Both the position numbers and the translations under genes were made by a program. From Pseudalkalibacillus salsuginis (GTDB taxonomy: Bacteria > Bacillota > Bacilli > Bacillales > Fictibacillaceae), in the NCBI RefSeq assembly GCF_021646685.1, contig NZ_JAKJHW010000006.1, forward strand, positions 210,446 through 274,445: 64,000 nucleotides of DNA, read 5' to 3'. Each line of letters opens with the position of its first letter. Within the stretch, counting starts at the first letter, position 1. The notes below the pieces were generated by a model. That model searched no databases. It was not told where the DNA came from and saw only the letters and a list, made by a program, of their open reading frames with translations. Shown piece by piece: positions 1 through 7,524 of this stretch.

Positions 1-378
1 TGAACGACGCTTAGATGGACCAGTCGCAAATGCGTTCACTTCCGGAGAGTTATAAATACCGACTTCTGGCATTTTCGCCAATCCTGCTGCTCGTGAAAGA
101 CGGTGTACTCGATCGACAAGGTCTTGCTCATATGAAGAAAGGGGACCGTCAGGGTTGATCACCTTGACACCCATCATTTTTTTAGCCATCCAACGGGAAA
201 TTGCAAGCGATATGAATGAACCACTGAAACCGACGACAGCACTGAACACCAGCAATTGCCCCAACATGATGTTGTTGCCCTCGATGTAATTGTTTACACC
301 TAACAACGACAAGACGATCATGATGGTAGTAAGGACTAGAATGTTTGTCAGGATAAACAGAAAAATTCTCTTTGCCAT
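1..378 (-). CDS. htpX: Membrane zinc metalloprotease HtpX, N-terminal part
   Basis: The gene runs off the left edge, so only the first 126 codons are present. The protein starts [12 protein letters not shown], has two hydrophobic segments at about residues 5-25 and 33-53, and carries the family stretch [12 protein letters not shown] near residue 120. HtpX is a heat-shock membrane protease that degrades misfolded membrane proteins. Its HEXXH zinc site would lie beyond the window. The start at 378 has a GAGG ribosome site 8 nt upstream; a longer reading from 385 is in another frame and is a shadow. It is divergent from the YkrK-like regulator at 571. Family assignment is confident; function is inferred from the family. 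Confidence 0.9.
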   Translation of the reverse strand, partial: MAKRIFLFILTNILVLTTIMIVLSLLGVNNYIEGNNIMLGQLLVFSAVVGFSGSFISLAISRWMAKKMMGVKVINPDGPLSSYEQDLVDRVHRLSRAAGLAKMPEVGIYNSPEVNAFATGPSKRRS

Positions 379-395
379 TTTCCATACCTCATTTC

Positions 396-411
396 AAGTT
401 CATTTGAACTT
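396..411. promoter_or_regulatory. Inverted repeat, candidate operator between htpX and its regulator
   Basis: AAGTTCATTTGAACTT is a perfect inverted repeat with 7-bp arms and a 2-bp spacer, 18 bp upstream of the htpX start. One more AAGTTCA half-site lies at 537-543, just before the divergent regulator gene. Paired copies in a divergent promoter region suggest an autoregulatory operator. Binding by the neighbouring protein is inferred. Confidence 0.5.
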
Positions 412-570
412 AATTATGAGAATAGTATAAATGACCCTTCAGGATTTTTCAAGATAATAGTCCTGAAATTTTATGAGAATTTTTTGAAAATCCTTACATA
501 AAGAAATTGACGTACCTATCGTTTATCTCGTATGATAAGTTCAAATGACCATGTTCAATGAGGTGAAAAA

Positions 571-1305
571 ATGCCTTCTTTTAAACTTACCCGTCATCAA
601 ATGGCAGAACTGCTCATATCCATAAACTCTGATCAAGGGAAAACCCCTTTGGATGTATTGAAAAAGGTTTGGCTTGATACAAAAAGTTCTAATGAAAAGG
701 GCGTACTGGAATCTTCGCTTCCGGCAATCTTTGAGAAGATCATCAAAGGACCTAACCACAATAAAGGATTTTCCATTAATGAAATTGTTTCTCTCGGTAA
801 TCAGATCGAACATAGCAGCTTTTCGACAAGCGCTGTACAGAATTGGGTAAAGAGGGATGTACGTAATTTGATCGGTTCACCTCAGAAGGGTAAGAAATAC
901 TCTATCGAACAAGCCGCGATTCTTTTTATCGTCGAGGATCTTAAAAGCACGCTTGACTTCCTCTCCATACGGAATATGCTTACTCTCATTTTTAATGATA
1001 TAGAGGACCGACATGACGATTTGATCGGCCCCATTGATTTTTACTATACTTACTCGGCAATTTTTGAAGAGCTTGACTTGAATAATGACCATGTAGTAGA
1101 TGTGGATTTCCGAGTGAAACAGGGGACGAAAGCGGAAATGCTGGTTTTTCAAAAGGCGGAGAATAAGATTAAGTGCTTGGATAGGTTGGACAATAAAGAA
1201 CTTTCTATAGTAAAAAATGCATTGGTCATCGCAACCTTGTCCATCCAGACATCCTATTTCCAATCAGTATCACGTCAATTTCTGAATACGACTTTATTTT
1301 TATGA
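571..1305 (+). CDS. ykrK: YkrK-like DUF1836 transcriptional regulator
   Basis: A 244-residue soluble protein with a DUF1836-like N-terminal half (MerR-like helix-turn-helix features, with SFSTSAVQNWVKRDV around residue 92) and a second helical region. In B. subtilis, YkrK is encoded divergently from htpX and represses it together with Rok; gene order here is the same. The start has a GAGGTG site 7 nt upstream. A strong terminator follows at 1322. The inverted repeat at 396 is the likely operator. Confidence rests more on synteny with htpX than on sequence identity, which could not be computed. Confidence 0.7.
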   Translation: MPSFKLTRHQMAELLISINSDQGKTPLDVLKKVWLDTKSSNEKGVLESSLPAIFEKIIKGPNHNKGFSINEIVSLGNQIEHSSFSTSAVQNWVKRDVRNLIGSPQKGKKYSIEQAAILFIVEDLKSTLDFLSIRNMLTLIFNDIEDRHDDLIGPIDFYYTYSAIFEELDLNNDHVVDVDFRVKQGTKAEMLVFQKAENKIKCLDRLDNKELSIVKNALVIATLSIQTSYFQSVSRQFLNTTLFL

Positions 1306-1321
1306 AAATAAATCAATCAAG

Positions 1322-1362
1322 AAGTGTCCGCTCCAACATGTGGGGGTATCGGGCACTTTTTT
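1322..1362 (+). terminator. Intrinsic terminator of the YkrK-like gene
   Basis: AAGTGTCCG at 1322-1330 pairs with CGGGCACTT at 1350-1358, with one G-U pair, followed by six T. Confidence 0.85.
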
Positions 1363-1370
1363 CTTAAAAG

Positions 1371-1580
1371 ATAAGAAAGAATAAAAATTTTGTTTCGATG
1401 AAGGGATGTCCAGCTCCACCGCCCAACCACTTGGATCACTTCAGTCCTCCTGCGGCGGCCGACACATTGATTTAGTTCGAAGTGTTTGCCCACGCAGAAC
1501 CGAACTATGTTTGGTTCGAGCCTCCTGGTTGGACTTCCAGTGACCTTCGTGGCTGACCAGGGCGTTTACGCTTTTCTTAT
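1371..1580 (+). repeat. Long-hairpin element, copy A (long form with loop cassette)
   Basis: Member of a dispersed family (A-F) seen also at 11342, 19130, 23395, 49032 and 61368. The left part (GCCCAACCACTTGGATCACT) is an imperfect inverted repeat of the right part (AGTGACCTTCGTGGCTGACC), so the element folds into one long hairpin ending in GGCGTTTACGCTTTTCTT. Between the arms this copy has a cassette of about 65 nt (GACACATTGATTTAG to TTTGGTTCGAG) that copies C and D lack. Together with the terminator it fills the gene-free stretch 1306-1702. Confidence 0.85.
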
Positions 1581-1702
1581 GAGTCAAGTCTTCTTATATG
1601 CAAAATCGCAATAATGGTGTAAAATTTCACTAAATAAACCGAATGTTTCCATATTTGTTTTTTAAATGAATATCATAACTTAGAAATGAGAGGGGGAGCG
1701 AG

Positions 1703-2917
1703 ATGAACGAACGAAAATGGCTGGAAAAGGAAGGTTCAAAATGGATGGAGAAAGGGATGATCGAAAGGGAACAACTCGAGGGAATCTTGTCATTATATGA
1801 AAAAAAGAACAAAAACCTATTACCGATCTTGGGAAGTATATTAATAGGACTTGGTGTTCTGACTTTTGTTGCTTCCAATTGGTCGAATATGAGTGATGTC
1901 TTCAGGCTAACCATCATTTGTGGAGCACTTATAGGATTTCAACTGATTGGATTTCATCTCGTCGAAAAGGGATCGAGGACACTTGGGACAGCATTGATAG
2001 GAATAGGTATCATCATCTTCGGGGCTGGGATCTTTTTGACAGCACAAATGTTTCACATCGTTTCTTACAATGCTGCAGCTTTTATTTTTTGGATGTTGGT
2101 TGCTTTGTTATTTTACATGATGCTCCCGAACAAGTATTTTTATCTTTTGTCATTGGTGATCGGAACGGCTGGTCTGCTTTATAGTGCCTTGTCTTTTCAA
2201 GTGTTCAGCTTTTCATTAGCATTTCTTGTTGTTGTTGCTGCTGGATATGTGACATTTAAAGAGGATCATCCACTTTTCTATTATTTTTATTCAATTACTT
2301 ATACGATTACAGGTATTACATTCTTAGTCGCTTATGATCTGACGTATATATGGATGACGGTCATATTTCTTCTCCTTTATGGAATCAGTGAGTGGACCAG
2401 AAGTGAGAAGGGGCAGCTTGCCTTTAAGAACATAAGCATCCTCGGGAGTTTAGCTGTCATTTTCGTTCATGTTTTCTTTTTAGGAGAGCTGATCCATTAT
2501 GAAGAAGATATCCTCTCGAATGACTTGTTATACTTTATCATTCTGATAGGAATTGGAGCTCTAATCGGATGGAATAAAATTCGAAGGAACATTCAGTCCA
2601 ATTGGGTTGATTTTGCTTTATTCTTACCTCTGTTCTTGTTCGGTGATATCGGTGATGTTCTCTATTTGTTGTTGGCATTCGGTTATTCATTATTCATTTT
2701 GATTCAAGGCTATCAATTGGAGGAATCGGATCGAATCAATCGCGGGACATTTTTGTTCCTGATCAGTACTCTTGTTGCCTATATCCAATTAGCATGGAAT
2801 TTCTTGCCGAAGTCGATGTTCTTCTTAGCCGGGGGGATATTGCTCTTCATACTAAGCTGGCTACTTGAACGAAGACGGAGAAAATGGGTACACAAAACAA
2901 AAGGAGGTCAATCATAA
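1703..2917 (+). CDS. DUF2157 multi-pass membrane protein
   Basis: A 404-residue protein with a short charged N-terminus (about 40 residues, Lys/Glu-rich) and roughly ten to twelve predicted membrane helices, ending in an Arg/Lys-rich tail. The arrangement matches the DUF2157 family, whose biochemical function is unknown. It is often encoded directly before a GDYXXLXY-domain protein, as here: the stop codon overlaps the next ATG (TAATG), so the two are translationally coupled and probably form a membrane complex. The start follows a GAGAGGGGGAGCGAG site. The role is not known. Confidence 0.85.
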   Translation: MNERKWLEKEGSKWMEKGMIEREQLEGILSLYEKKNKNLLPILGSILIGLGVLTFVASNWSNMSDVFRLTIICGALIGFQLIGFHLVEKGSRTLGTALIGIGIIIFGAGIFLTAQMFHIVSYNAAAFIFWMLVALLFYMMLPNKYFYLLSLVIGTAGLLYSALSFQVFSFSLAFLVVVAAGYVTFKEDHPLFYYFYSITYTITGITFLVAYDLTYIWMTVIFLLLYGISEWTRSEKGQLAFKNISILGSLAVIFVHVFFLGELIHYEEDILSNDLLYFIILIGIGALIGWNKIRRNIQSNWVDFALFLPLFLFGDIGDVLYLLLAFGYSLFILIQGYQLEESDRINRGTFLFLISTLVAYIQLAWNFLPKSMFFLAGGILLFILSWLLERRRRKWVHKTKGGQS

Positions 2918-3423
2918 TGCGGAAAAAATGGCTGTATATTTTGATTGCCCTTCAGGTATTGTTTTTGATTGGGATCGCTGCAACACATTATATGACTTTG
3001 AAATTTGGTGAACAGGTCGTCTTGAAAACTGAACCGATTGATCCCCGGGACATTTTTTATGGAGATTATGTTACCTTGAATTATGATATATCCACTTTAT
3101 CACTCGATTTATTGCAAGATGACGGGATTGACGAGAGGGAGAGGGTATATGTGATCCTCCATAAATCAGGTGATGTTCATGAGGCAAAAAGTGTACACAG
3201 TCAAAAGCCCAAAACTGAACATGGAGAAATCGTACTTAAAGGAAAAGTACGGTGGGTAGATGATTACTCTGGCATAGTGATGATCGATTATGGAATTGAA
3301 CGGTTTTATGTTGAAGAAGGAACCGGAAAAGCACTTGAAGATGAGCGCCCTGATAAAATAAGCGTACGGGTTTCCCCATGGGGAAATGTCGTAATTAAGG
3401 AACTTTTGTCAAATGAAAGGTAA
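2917..3423 (+). CDS. GDYXXLXY-domain membrane-anchored protein
   Basis: A 168-residue protein with one N-terminal membrane helix (residues about 5-22) followed by an extracytoplasmic domain with GDYVTLNY at residues 49-56, the family signature. The ATG at 2917 overlaps the stop of the DUF2157 gene and has AAGGAGGT 9 nt upstream, so it is preferred over an in-frame start at 2884 inside the previous gene. Family members occur with DUF2157 proteins and their function is unknown. The pair looks like a two-gene operon. Confidence 0.88.
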   Translation: MRKKWLYILIALQVLFLIGIAATHYMTLKFGEQVVLKTEPIDPRDIFYGDYVTLNYDISTLSLDLLQDDGIDERERVYVILHKSGDVHEAKSVHSQKPKTEHGEIVLKGKVRWVDDYSGIVMIDYGIERFYVEEGTGKALEDERPDKISVRVSPWGNVVIKELLSNER

Positions 3424-3496
3424 TTGAAAAATAGTTTTTGGGTTACGGTACTGTGTGTGATATACTTGTCATAATCCAGCGGGAAGGAGACATATA

Positions 3497-3841
3497 TTGT
3501 CAAAAATTAACGTTTTTTTAGACGATGTCCGTCCATGTCCCGACAATTATATTTTAGCTACAGACATTGAACAATGTATCAAATTGTTGAAAGAAAAAAA
3601 TATTCAGCATCTTTCCTTGGACCATGATTTAGAAAACAAGTATCGGAATGGGTATATGCTTGTTGAATACATGGTAAAACATAAATTATTCGCAGAGACC
3701 ATTACGGTCCATTCCGCTAACGCTGGTGCTGGCAAGCGAATGTTTTTGTTTCTGAAAGATGCACAAGACCGGTTTCTCATCCCGGAAGATGTAAAAATTT
3801 TTTATCAACCATTACCGATTAGACTAAATAAAGCGAACTAG
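3497..3841 (+). CDS. Receiver-like (cyclic-phosphate processing, cREC-type) domain protein
   Basis: A 114-residue single-domain protein with NVFLDDVRPCPD at the N-terminus and LSLDHDLE around residue 40. The acidic residues and the DHD motif match the small receiver-like family predicted to act on cyclic phosphates or as a stand-alone receiver. A TTG start at 3497 has GGGAAGGAGA 8-10 nt upstream. It appears to be a single gene with two hairpins behind it. Enzymatic activity is a family prediction, not shown here. Confidence 0.65.
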   Translation: MSKINVFLDDVRPCPDNYILATDIEQCIKLLKEKNIQHLSLDHDLENKYRNGYMLVEYMVKHKLFAETITVHSANAGAGKRMFLFLKDAQDRFLIPEDVKIFYQPLPIRLNKAN

Positions 3842-3893
3842 TATCCCTCATTGGGATACTCAAGGCTGTCGAGGGAATACTCGACAGCCTTTT
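3840..3893 (+). terminator. Two tandem hairpins, the second an intrinsic terminator
   Basis: AGTATCCC pairs with GGGATACT (3840-3860). AAGGCTGTCGAG (3862-3873) then pairs perfectly with CTCGACAGCCTT (3880-3891), followed by T residues. Confidence 0.85.
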
Positions 3894-3900
3894 GTCATGC

Positions 3901-3929
3901 TTTACAATCGGAGAGAATTCCGATAATAT
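3901..3929 (+). promoter_or_regulatory. Sigma-A promoter of the ABC-F leader transcript
   Basis: A -35 box TTTACA (3901-3906), exactly 17 nt, then TAATAT (3924-3929). Transcription would begin near 3936, about 435 nt before the ABC-F start codon. Confidence 0.75.
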
Positions 3930-3965
3930 GGTAGTAATAACCAATGAGAGGGTGTTCACTTCGAG

Positions 3966-4007
3966 ATGATGACGAGATCTGTTGTGCTTTTAATTGTAGT
4001 GGCTTGA
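3966..4007 (+). CDS. Upstream leader peptide MMTRSVVLLIVVA
   Basis: A 13-codon ORF starting with two ATG codons, preceded by GAGAGGGTG about 11 nt upstream and closed by tandem stops TGA-TAA. It begins immediately after the 5' arm TTCGAG of the leader hairpin and covers the ATCTGTTGT arm, so a translating or stalled ribosome would open that stem. The hydrophobic core of Val, Leu and Ile resembles the branched-chain-rich peptides of macrolide-type leaders, but the exact peptide is not recognised. Too short for standard gene calling; translation is inferred from site, stops and placement. Confidence 0.5.
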   Translation: MMTRSVVLLIVVA

Positions 4008-4224
4008 TAACGGGAGAAGTATGCCCATTTTTAGAACAAAGCCATCACAAGACAACAGATTGACATCCTCGAAACCCCTTATCGGCATAGTGTATACCGA
4101 AAGGATCTTGGGCTGTTACCATACATAGTGTTAGTCACAACCAACACAACATTCTGGTCAAAACCACGCTTTTTCTCCAAATGTTGTCAGGGTTGATGAG
4201 ACACTTAGTGGTCAGTCGCAGAAG

Positions 4225-4254
4225 AAGCAGGGTGTTCAAGCACCTTGCTTTTTT
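4225..4254 (+). terminator. Leader terminator before the ABC-F gene
   Basis: AAGCAGGGTG (4225-4234) pairs with CACCTTGCTT (4241-4250), with one G-U pair and a 6-nt loop, and ends in six T (4249-4254). It stands 118 nt before the ABC-F start, with no gene of ordinary length between it and the promoter at 3901. Confidence 0.8.
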
Positions 4255-4372
4255 GTATTTAATCGGATTTAGTGAAACAGGTTTGCCCGAATTTTCATGA
4301 TTCGAAAAAGAGGAGAGTTATCGTCCAAGTCTTGTGTGGTGGTCCATATCAATAAAGAAAGAGGGAACGATA

Positions 4373-5920
4373 GTGAGTATTTTACATGTAAAAGGACTGA
4401 CACACGGTTATGGTGATCGAACATTATTCAATCAAATCGAGTTCAGATTACTGGATAGAGAACATGTTGGGCTAGTCGGCGCTAATGGCAGCGGGAAGTC
4501 TACCTTATTGAAGCTGCTCATAGGAGAGATTGTACCCGATGGAGGCGTAATTGATCGCCATCCGGGCATTGAAATCGGTTACTTGGAGCAATATCCCGAT
4601 TTTAATGAAGGCGAAACAATCCGGACATACTTGCAAGGCGCCTTTTCAAAGCTTTATGAATATGAGCGGGAAATGATCGACATCACCCGACGATTATCCA
4701 GCCAGGAAAATCCACATCTAGAAAAGGATCTGGAAAGACTCGGGAACATTCAGGGTACGTTAGATACTCATCAATTTTATACTATAGATGCGATAATTGA
4801 TGAGGTAGCAGGAGGACTCGGAATATCAGCATTAGGTATGACAACGGAAACCGGTCAATTAAGCGGGGGACAACGGACAAAGCTCATGCTTGCAAAACTG
4901 TTGTTAAGCAAGCCGGATATCTTATTGATGGATGAACCGACGAATTACCTGGATGATGTCCATATTGCCTGGCTGCAAAAGTACCTGCTGAATTATCCCA
5001 ATGCCTTCGTTCTGATCTCACATGATACATCCTTCATGAATGAGGTCGTGAATGTGGTCTATCATTTGGAGCATCAGAAACTAACACGATATGTCGGTAA
5101 TTACGATGCTTTTACTGAAGCGTATGAGTTGCGGAAAAGGCAAACCTATCAAGCCTATGTCAGGCAGCAGAAGGAGATTGATAAGCTGGAGGATTACATC
5201 CGCCGTAACAAAGCGAGAGCTTCGACAGCCAAACAGGCGAAGAGCCGTGAAAAGAAGCTCGAAAAAATCGAGCGTATTGAAAAGCCGATTAACCAGCCAG
5301 TACCAAGGTTCAAGTTTGAGGTATGCAGAGAACCGAATCCAGAAGTTCTGGTCGCGAGAGGACTACAGGTCGGATATGATAGGCCTTTGTTCAATGGAAT
5401 CGATTTGACGGTCAAAAAGGAAAGGAAAATCGCGATTACCGGGTACAATGGTATCGGAAAATCGACGACGATCCAATCGCTGCTCGGGTTCATTGAACCA
5501 CTAGGCGGAGAAGTGGAAATCGGAAGCTTTGTAAGACCTGTTTATCTTGAGCAAGAAATCACGTTTTCACGTACTGAGTCGGCTCTGCAACATGTTTGGT
5601 CCCAGTTTCCATCCATGGAGGAGAAAGAAGTTCGGAAACGGTTGGCAAGGAGCGGGTTAAGAAACGAGCATATTTATCAGCCGCTCAACACATTGAGCGG
5701 AGGCGAACAGACGAAGGTCAGGCTTTGTGTGTTGATGATGAAAGAAAGCAATTTTCTGGTGTTGGATGAACCGACGAATCATCTGGATGTACGAGCGAAG
5801 GAAGCATTGAAGGAAGCCCTTGGGAAATATAAAGGGACAGTCCTCATTGTGTCGCATGAACCCGAATTTTACGAAGATTGGATTACAGATATTTGGAACG
5901 TAGAAGAGTGGATGAAATAG
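4373..5920 (+). CDS. ABC-F family ATPase, YfmM-like translation factor
   Basis: A 515-residue protein with two ABC ATPase domains and no membrane segments. The first Walker A is GANGSGKST (residues 36-44) with LSGGQRTK near 163; the second is GYNGIGKST near 355 with LSGGEQTK near 441. Both domains have DEPTN Walker B motifs. A charged linker (about 245-320) fits the P-site tRNA interaction motif of ABC-F proteins, which act on stalled ribosomes and can give antibiotic resistance. Length and the N-terminus MSILHVKGLTHGYGDR resemble B. subtilis YfmM. The GTG at 4373 is chosen because GAGGGA lies 6 nt upstream; a reading from 4334 lacks a site. Confidence 0.88.
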   Translation: MSILHVKGLTHGYGDRTLFNQIEFRLLDREHVGLVGANGSGKSTLLKLLIGEIVPDGGVIDRHPGIEIGYLEQYPDFNEGETIRTYLQGAFSKLYEYEREMIDITRRLSSQENPHLEKDLERLGNIQGTLDTHQFYTIDAIIDEVAGGLGISALGMTTETGQLSGGQRTKLMLAKLLLSKPDILLMDEPTNYLDDVHIAWLQKYLLNYPNAFVLISHDTSFMNEVVNVVYHLEHQKLTRYVGNYDAFTEAYELRKRQTYQAYVRQQKEIDKLEDYIRRNKARASTAKQAKSREKKLEKIERIEKPINQPVPRFKFEVCREPNPEVLVARGLQVGYDRPLFNGIDLTVKKERKIAITGYNGIGKSTTIQSLLGFIEPLGGEVEIGSFVRPVYLEQEITFSRTESALQHVWSQFPSMEEKEVRKRLARSGLRNEHIYQPLNTLSGGEQTKVRLCVLMMKESNFLVLDEPTNHLDVRAKEALKEALGKYKGTVLIVSHEPEFYEDWITDIWNVEEWMK

Positions 5921-5928
5921 GGGAAGGG

Positions 5929-5959
5929 AAGACTTCGGTTTTTGGCCGAAGTCTTTTTT
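5929..5959 (+). terminator. Intrinsic terminator of the ABC-F gene
   Basis: AAGACTTCGG (5929-5938) pairs perfectly with CCGAAGTCTT (5946-5955), followed by T residues. Confidence 0.9.
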
Positions 5960-5981
5960 ATAAGTGTAAATTTATACAATT

Positions 5982-6070
5982 TATTGGTTGAATTCCAGAA
6001 AATATTGGTAAACAAGTAGATTTTATTGGTAAAGTGCCAAGAAATATCGGTAAAATGCAGCACTCCGATA
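5982..6070. repeat. Degenerate 21-nt periodic array (TATTGGT core)
   Basis: TATTGGT/TATCGGT cores begin at 5982, 6003, 6024 and 6045, exactly 21 nt apart, with variable sequence between, and a weaker CCGATAT at the end. On the opposite strand the core reads ACCAATA, as in the array at 23554. It lies between the ABC-F terminator and the 3' end of rnz. Confidence 0.75.
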
Positions 6071-6075
6071 TTAAA

Positions 6076-7005
6076 TCAATTTTTCCGTTTTATCAGGTGA
6101 AAGACGTCAAGGTCATGCGCAAGTTCTGTGTTGTTGAATACACGCACCGCACTTTCTAGCAATTCTTCTGAGCGCTCATAGTATCTTGAACTGATGTGAT
6201 TGAGAATCAGGCGTTTTGCATTTGCTTGTTTTGCAATTTCGGCAGCCTGTATCGTAGTCGAGTGAAAATAGTCGATTGCTTGTTCTTCCATCCCTTCCGC
6301 AAAGGTTGCCTCATGTATCAGAAGATCTGAATTTTGCGCAAGCTGTACTGTCTTTTTGGAGGGGCGGGTATCTCCGCAAATCGTTACCACTCTGCCAGGC
6401 TGTGCCTCATCGATAAAGTCCGCCCCATGTAAGGTCCGTCCATCATCCATTGTGACTGTTTCGCCTTCCTTCAGTTTTTGATAGACAGGTCCAGGTGGAA
6501 CCTTTATTTCTTTCAGCTTTTCAACAAGTAATCGGCCAGGTTGTAAAGGTTCTGTTATCCGGATGCCGAATGAAGGGATCACATGTTCAAGTAGAGCAGC
6601 CTCTATTTTATAGCCCTCATCATTTTCAGTGTACCCATCATCATACTCTACGATCTCGAGAGGATACTTCAGATAGGTCCGGCTCGTTTCCAATGCCACT
6701 GTCACAAATTCGTGGATTCCTTTTGGACCATACACTGTCAATGGGTTTTCTCCACCCTGGAAAGAACGGCTGCCTAAAACACCAGGAAGGCCATAGAGAT
6801 GATCGCCATGCATATGAGAAATGAATATTTTCGATATTTGCCATAACTTCAGGTTTGTATGCAAGATTTGGTGCTGGGTAGACTCCCCACAATCGAACAG
6901 CCATACATCACCTTCACGATTTGTCATGAATCGCAGCGCAAGGGATGAGACATTCCGACCTTTAGAAGGGATACCTGCCCCTGTTCCCAGAAAATGTATT
7001 TCCAT
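6076..7005 (-). CDS. rnz: Ribonuclease Z (tRNA 3'-end endonuclease)
   Basis: RNase Z cuts 3' trailers from tRNA precursors lacking encoded CCA. The 309-residue protein has a metallo-beta-lactamase fold with HMHGDH at residues 64-69, LPGVLGSRSFQGG in the substrate region, and CGDTRPSKKT and LNHISSRY later. It closely resembles B. subtilis Rnz in length and motif order. The start MEIHFLGTGAG at 7005 matches the family start, with an AAAGG site just upstream; the in-frame extension to 7038 is unlikely. Single gene on the minus strand, with no clear terminator and a 21-nt array behind it. Confidence 0.95.
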   Translation of the reverse strand: MEIHFLGTGAGIPSKGRNVSSLALRFMTNREGDVWLFDCGESTQHQILHTNLKLWQISKIFISHMHGDHLYGLPGVLGSRSFQGGENPLTVYGPKGIHEFVTVALETSRTYLKYPLEIVEYDDGYTENDEGYKIEAALLEHVIPSFGIRITEPLQPGRLLVEKLKEIKVPPGPVYQKLKEGETVTMDDGRTLHGADFIDEAQPGRVVTICGDTRPSKKTVQLAQNSDLLIHEATFAEGMEEQAIDYFHSTTIQAAEIAKQANAKRLILNHISSRYYERSEELLESAVRVFNNTELAHDLDVFHLIKRKN

Positions 7006-7108
7006 ACCTTTCATCCTTTCAATGATAGTATATACCATCTGTTCACCATCCTAAAGCGTTGATTCCATTCAGGCCCTAGATGGAGAGGAAACCAACCTCT
7101 TGTTCTGT

Positions 7109-7234
7109 ATGACGAGAATTTACTTCCGAGTTGTAGAAGATTGTTATCAAAATCAATCATATGAGGGTTCTGATGTAAAAGTTGAGGTCGATTTAAATGT
7201 CGGAGTCGGAGAGGTGATCATTGAACATGCTTGA
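7109..7234 (+). pseudogene. Short remnant ORF resembling the C-terminus of a LiaF-type protein
   Basis: A 41-codon ORF (MTRIYFRVVEDC... ending GVGEVIIEHA) without a clear ribosome site. The last part, with alternating hydrophobic residues and VGVGEV, looks like the C-terminal beta-helix end of cell-wall-stress proteins such as LiaF/YvqF. It is probably a decayed fragment. No flanking partner gene remains. The assignment is tentative. Confidence 0.3.
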
Positions 7235-7322
7235 TGATCAGAAAAGCCCTTTACAATAAATGGGTCTTTTTACCGTTGTTATTTTCCTGATTTTGAATCC
7301 AACACTTGATTACTAGTTTTTA

Positions 7323-7483
7323 TTTGAAGATTCTTCAAAATAAGAAGGAATTTACTACTACTAAATATGTGCTTTTCATTCAAAAAATAACAATAACAAG
7401 TCTATTTTCCCTTTTTTATTTATTATTAAACATAATATTTACAATTTTTCGTCAAATTGATACTATTACTACTAAAGTAGTAA
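7323..7483 (+). promoter_or_regulatory. Very AT-rich regulatory region with two palindromes before inhA
   Basis: Two inverted repeats precede the protease gene: TTTGAAGA-T-TCTTCAAA (7323-7339) and TTACTACT-AA-AGTAGTAA (7466-7483). A further TTACTACTACTAA tract lies at about 7351-7363. The whole 7290-7500 stretch is strongly AT-rich. Exported proteases of Bacillus are commonly under transition-state regulators, so these are candidate operators. Which protein binds cannot be said. Confidence 0.45.
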
Positions 7484-7524
7484 AATTTACTATTTTTTCA
7501 TAGTTTAGGGGAGGGTGTTATGAA

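Larger units (their letters stand above)
3936..4254 (+). promoter_or_regulatory. Structured attenuator-type leader RNA of the ABC-F gene
   Basis: About 320 nt with strong pairing potential ending at a terminator. TTCGAG (3960-3965) and ATCTGTTGT (3977-3985) pair with CTCGAA (4068-4073) and ACAACAGAT (4052-4060), forming a long stem that contains a short ORF in its 5' arm. A second stem pairs ACAACATT (4146-4153) with AATGTTGT (4180-4187). TGTTGT and ACAACA occur in both stems, so alternative pairings are possible. Antibiotic-responsive attenuators with short upstream ORFs are known ahead of ABC-F resistance genes in Firmicutes (for example vmlR and Listeria lmo0919). The same mechanism here is inference; no known Rfam family was recognised. 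Confidence 0.6.

Noticed and set aside
1460..1530. tRNA-like GGTTCGAGCC in the hairpin-element cassette
   Set aside because: It resembles a T-arm, but no acceptor, D or anticodon arms can be built around it.
3936..4254. Known riboswitch or T-box classes for the ABC-F leader
   Set aside because: No AGGGTGG T-box motif, and no M-box, yybP-ykoY or 6S RNA consensus blocks were found.
7306..7503. 65-residue ORF rich in Ile, Phe and Lys before inhA
   Set aside because: It results from extreme AT-richness; the stretch holds palindromes and the inhA promoter region.
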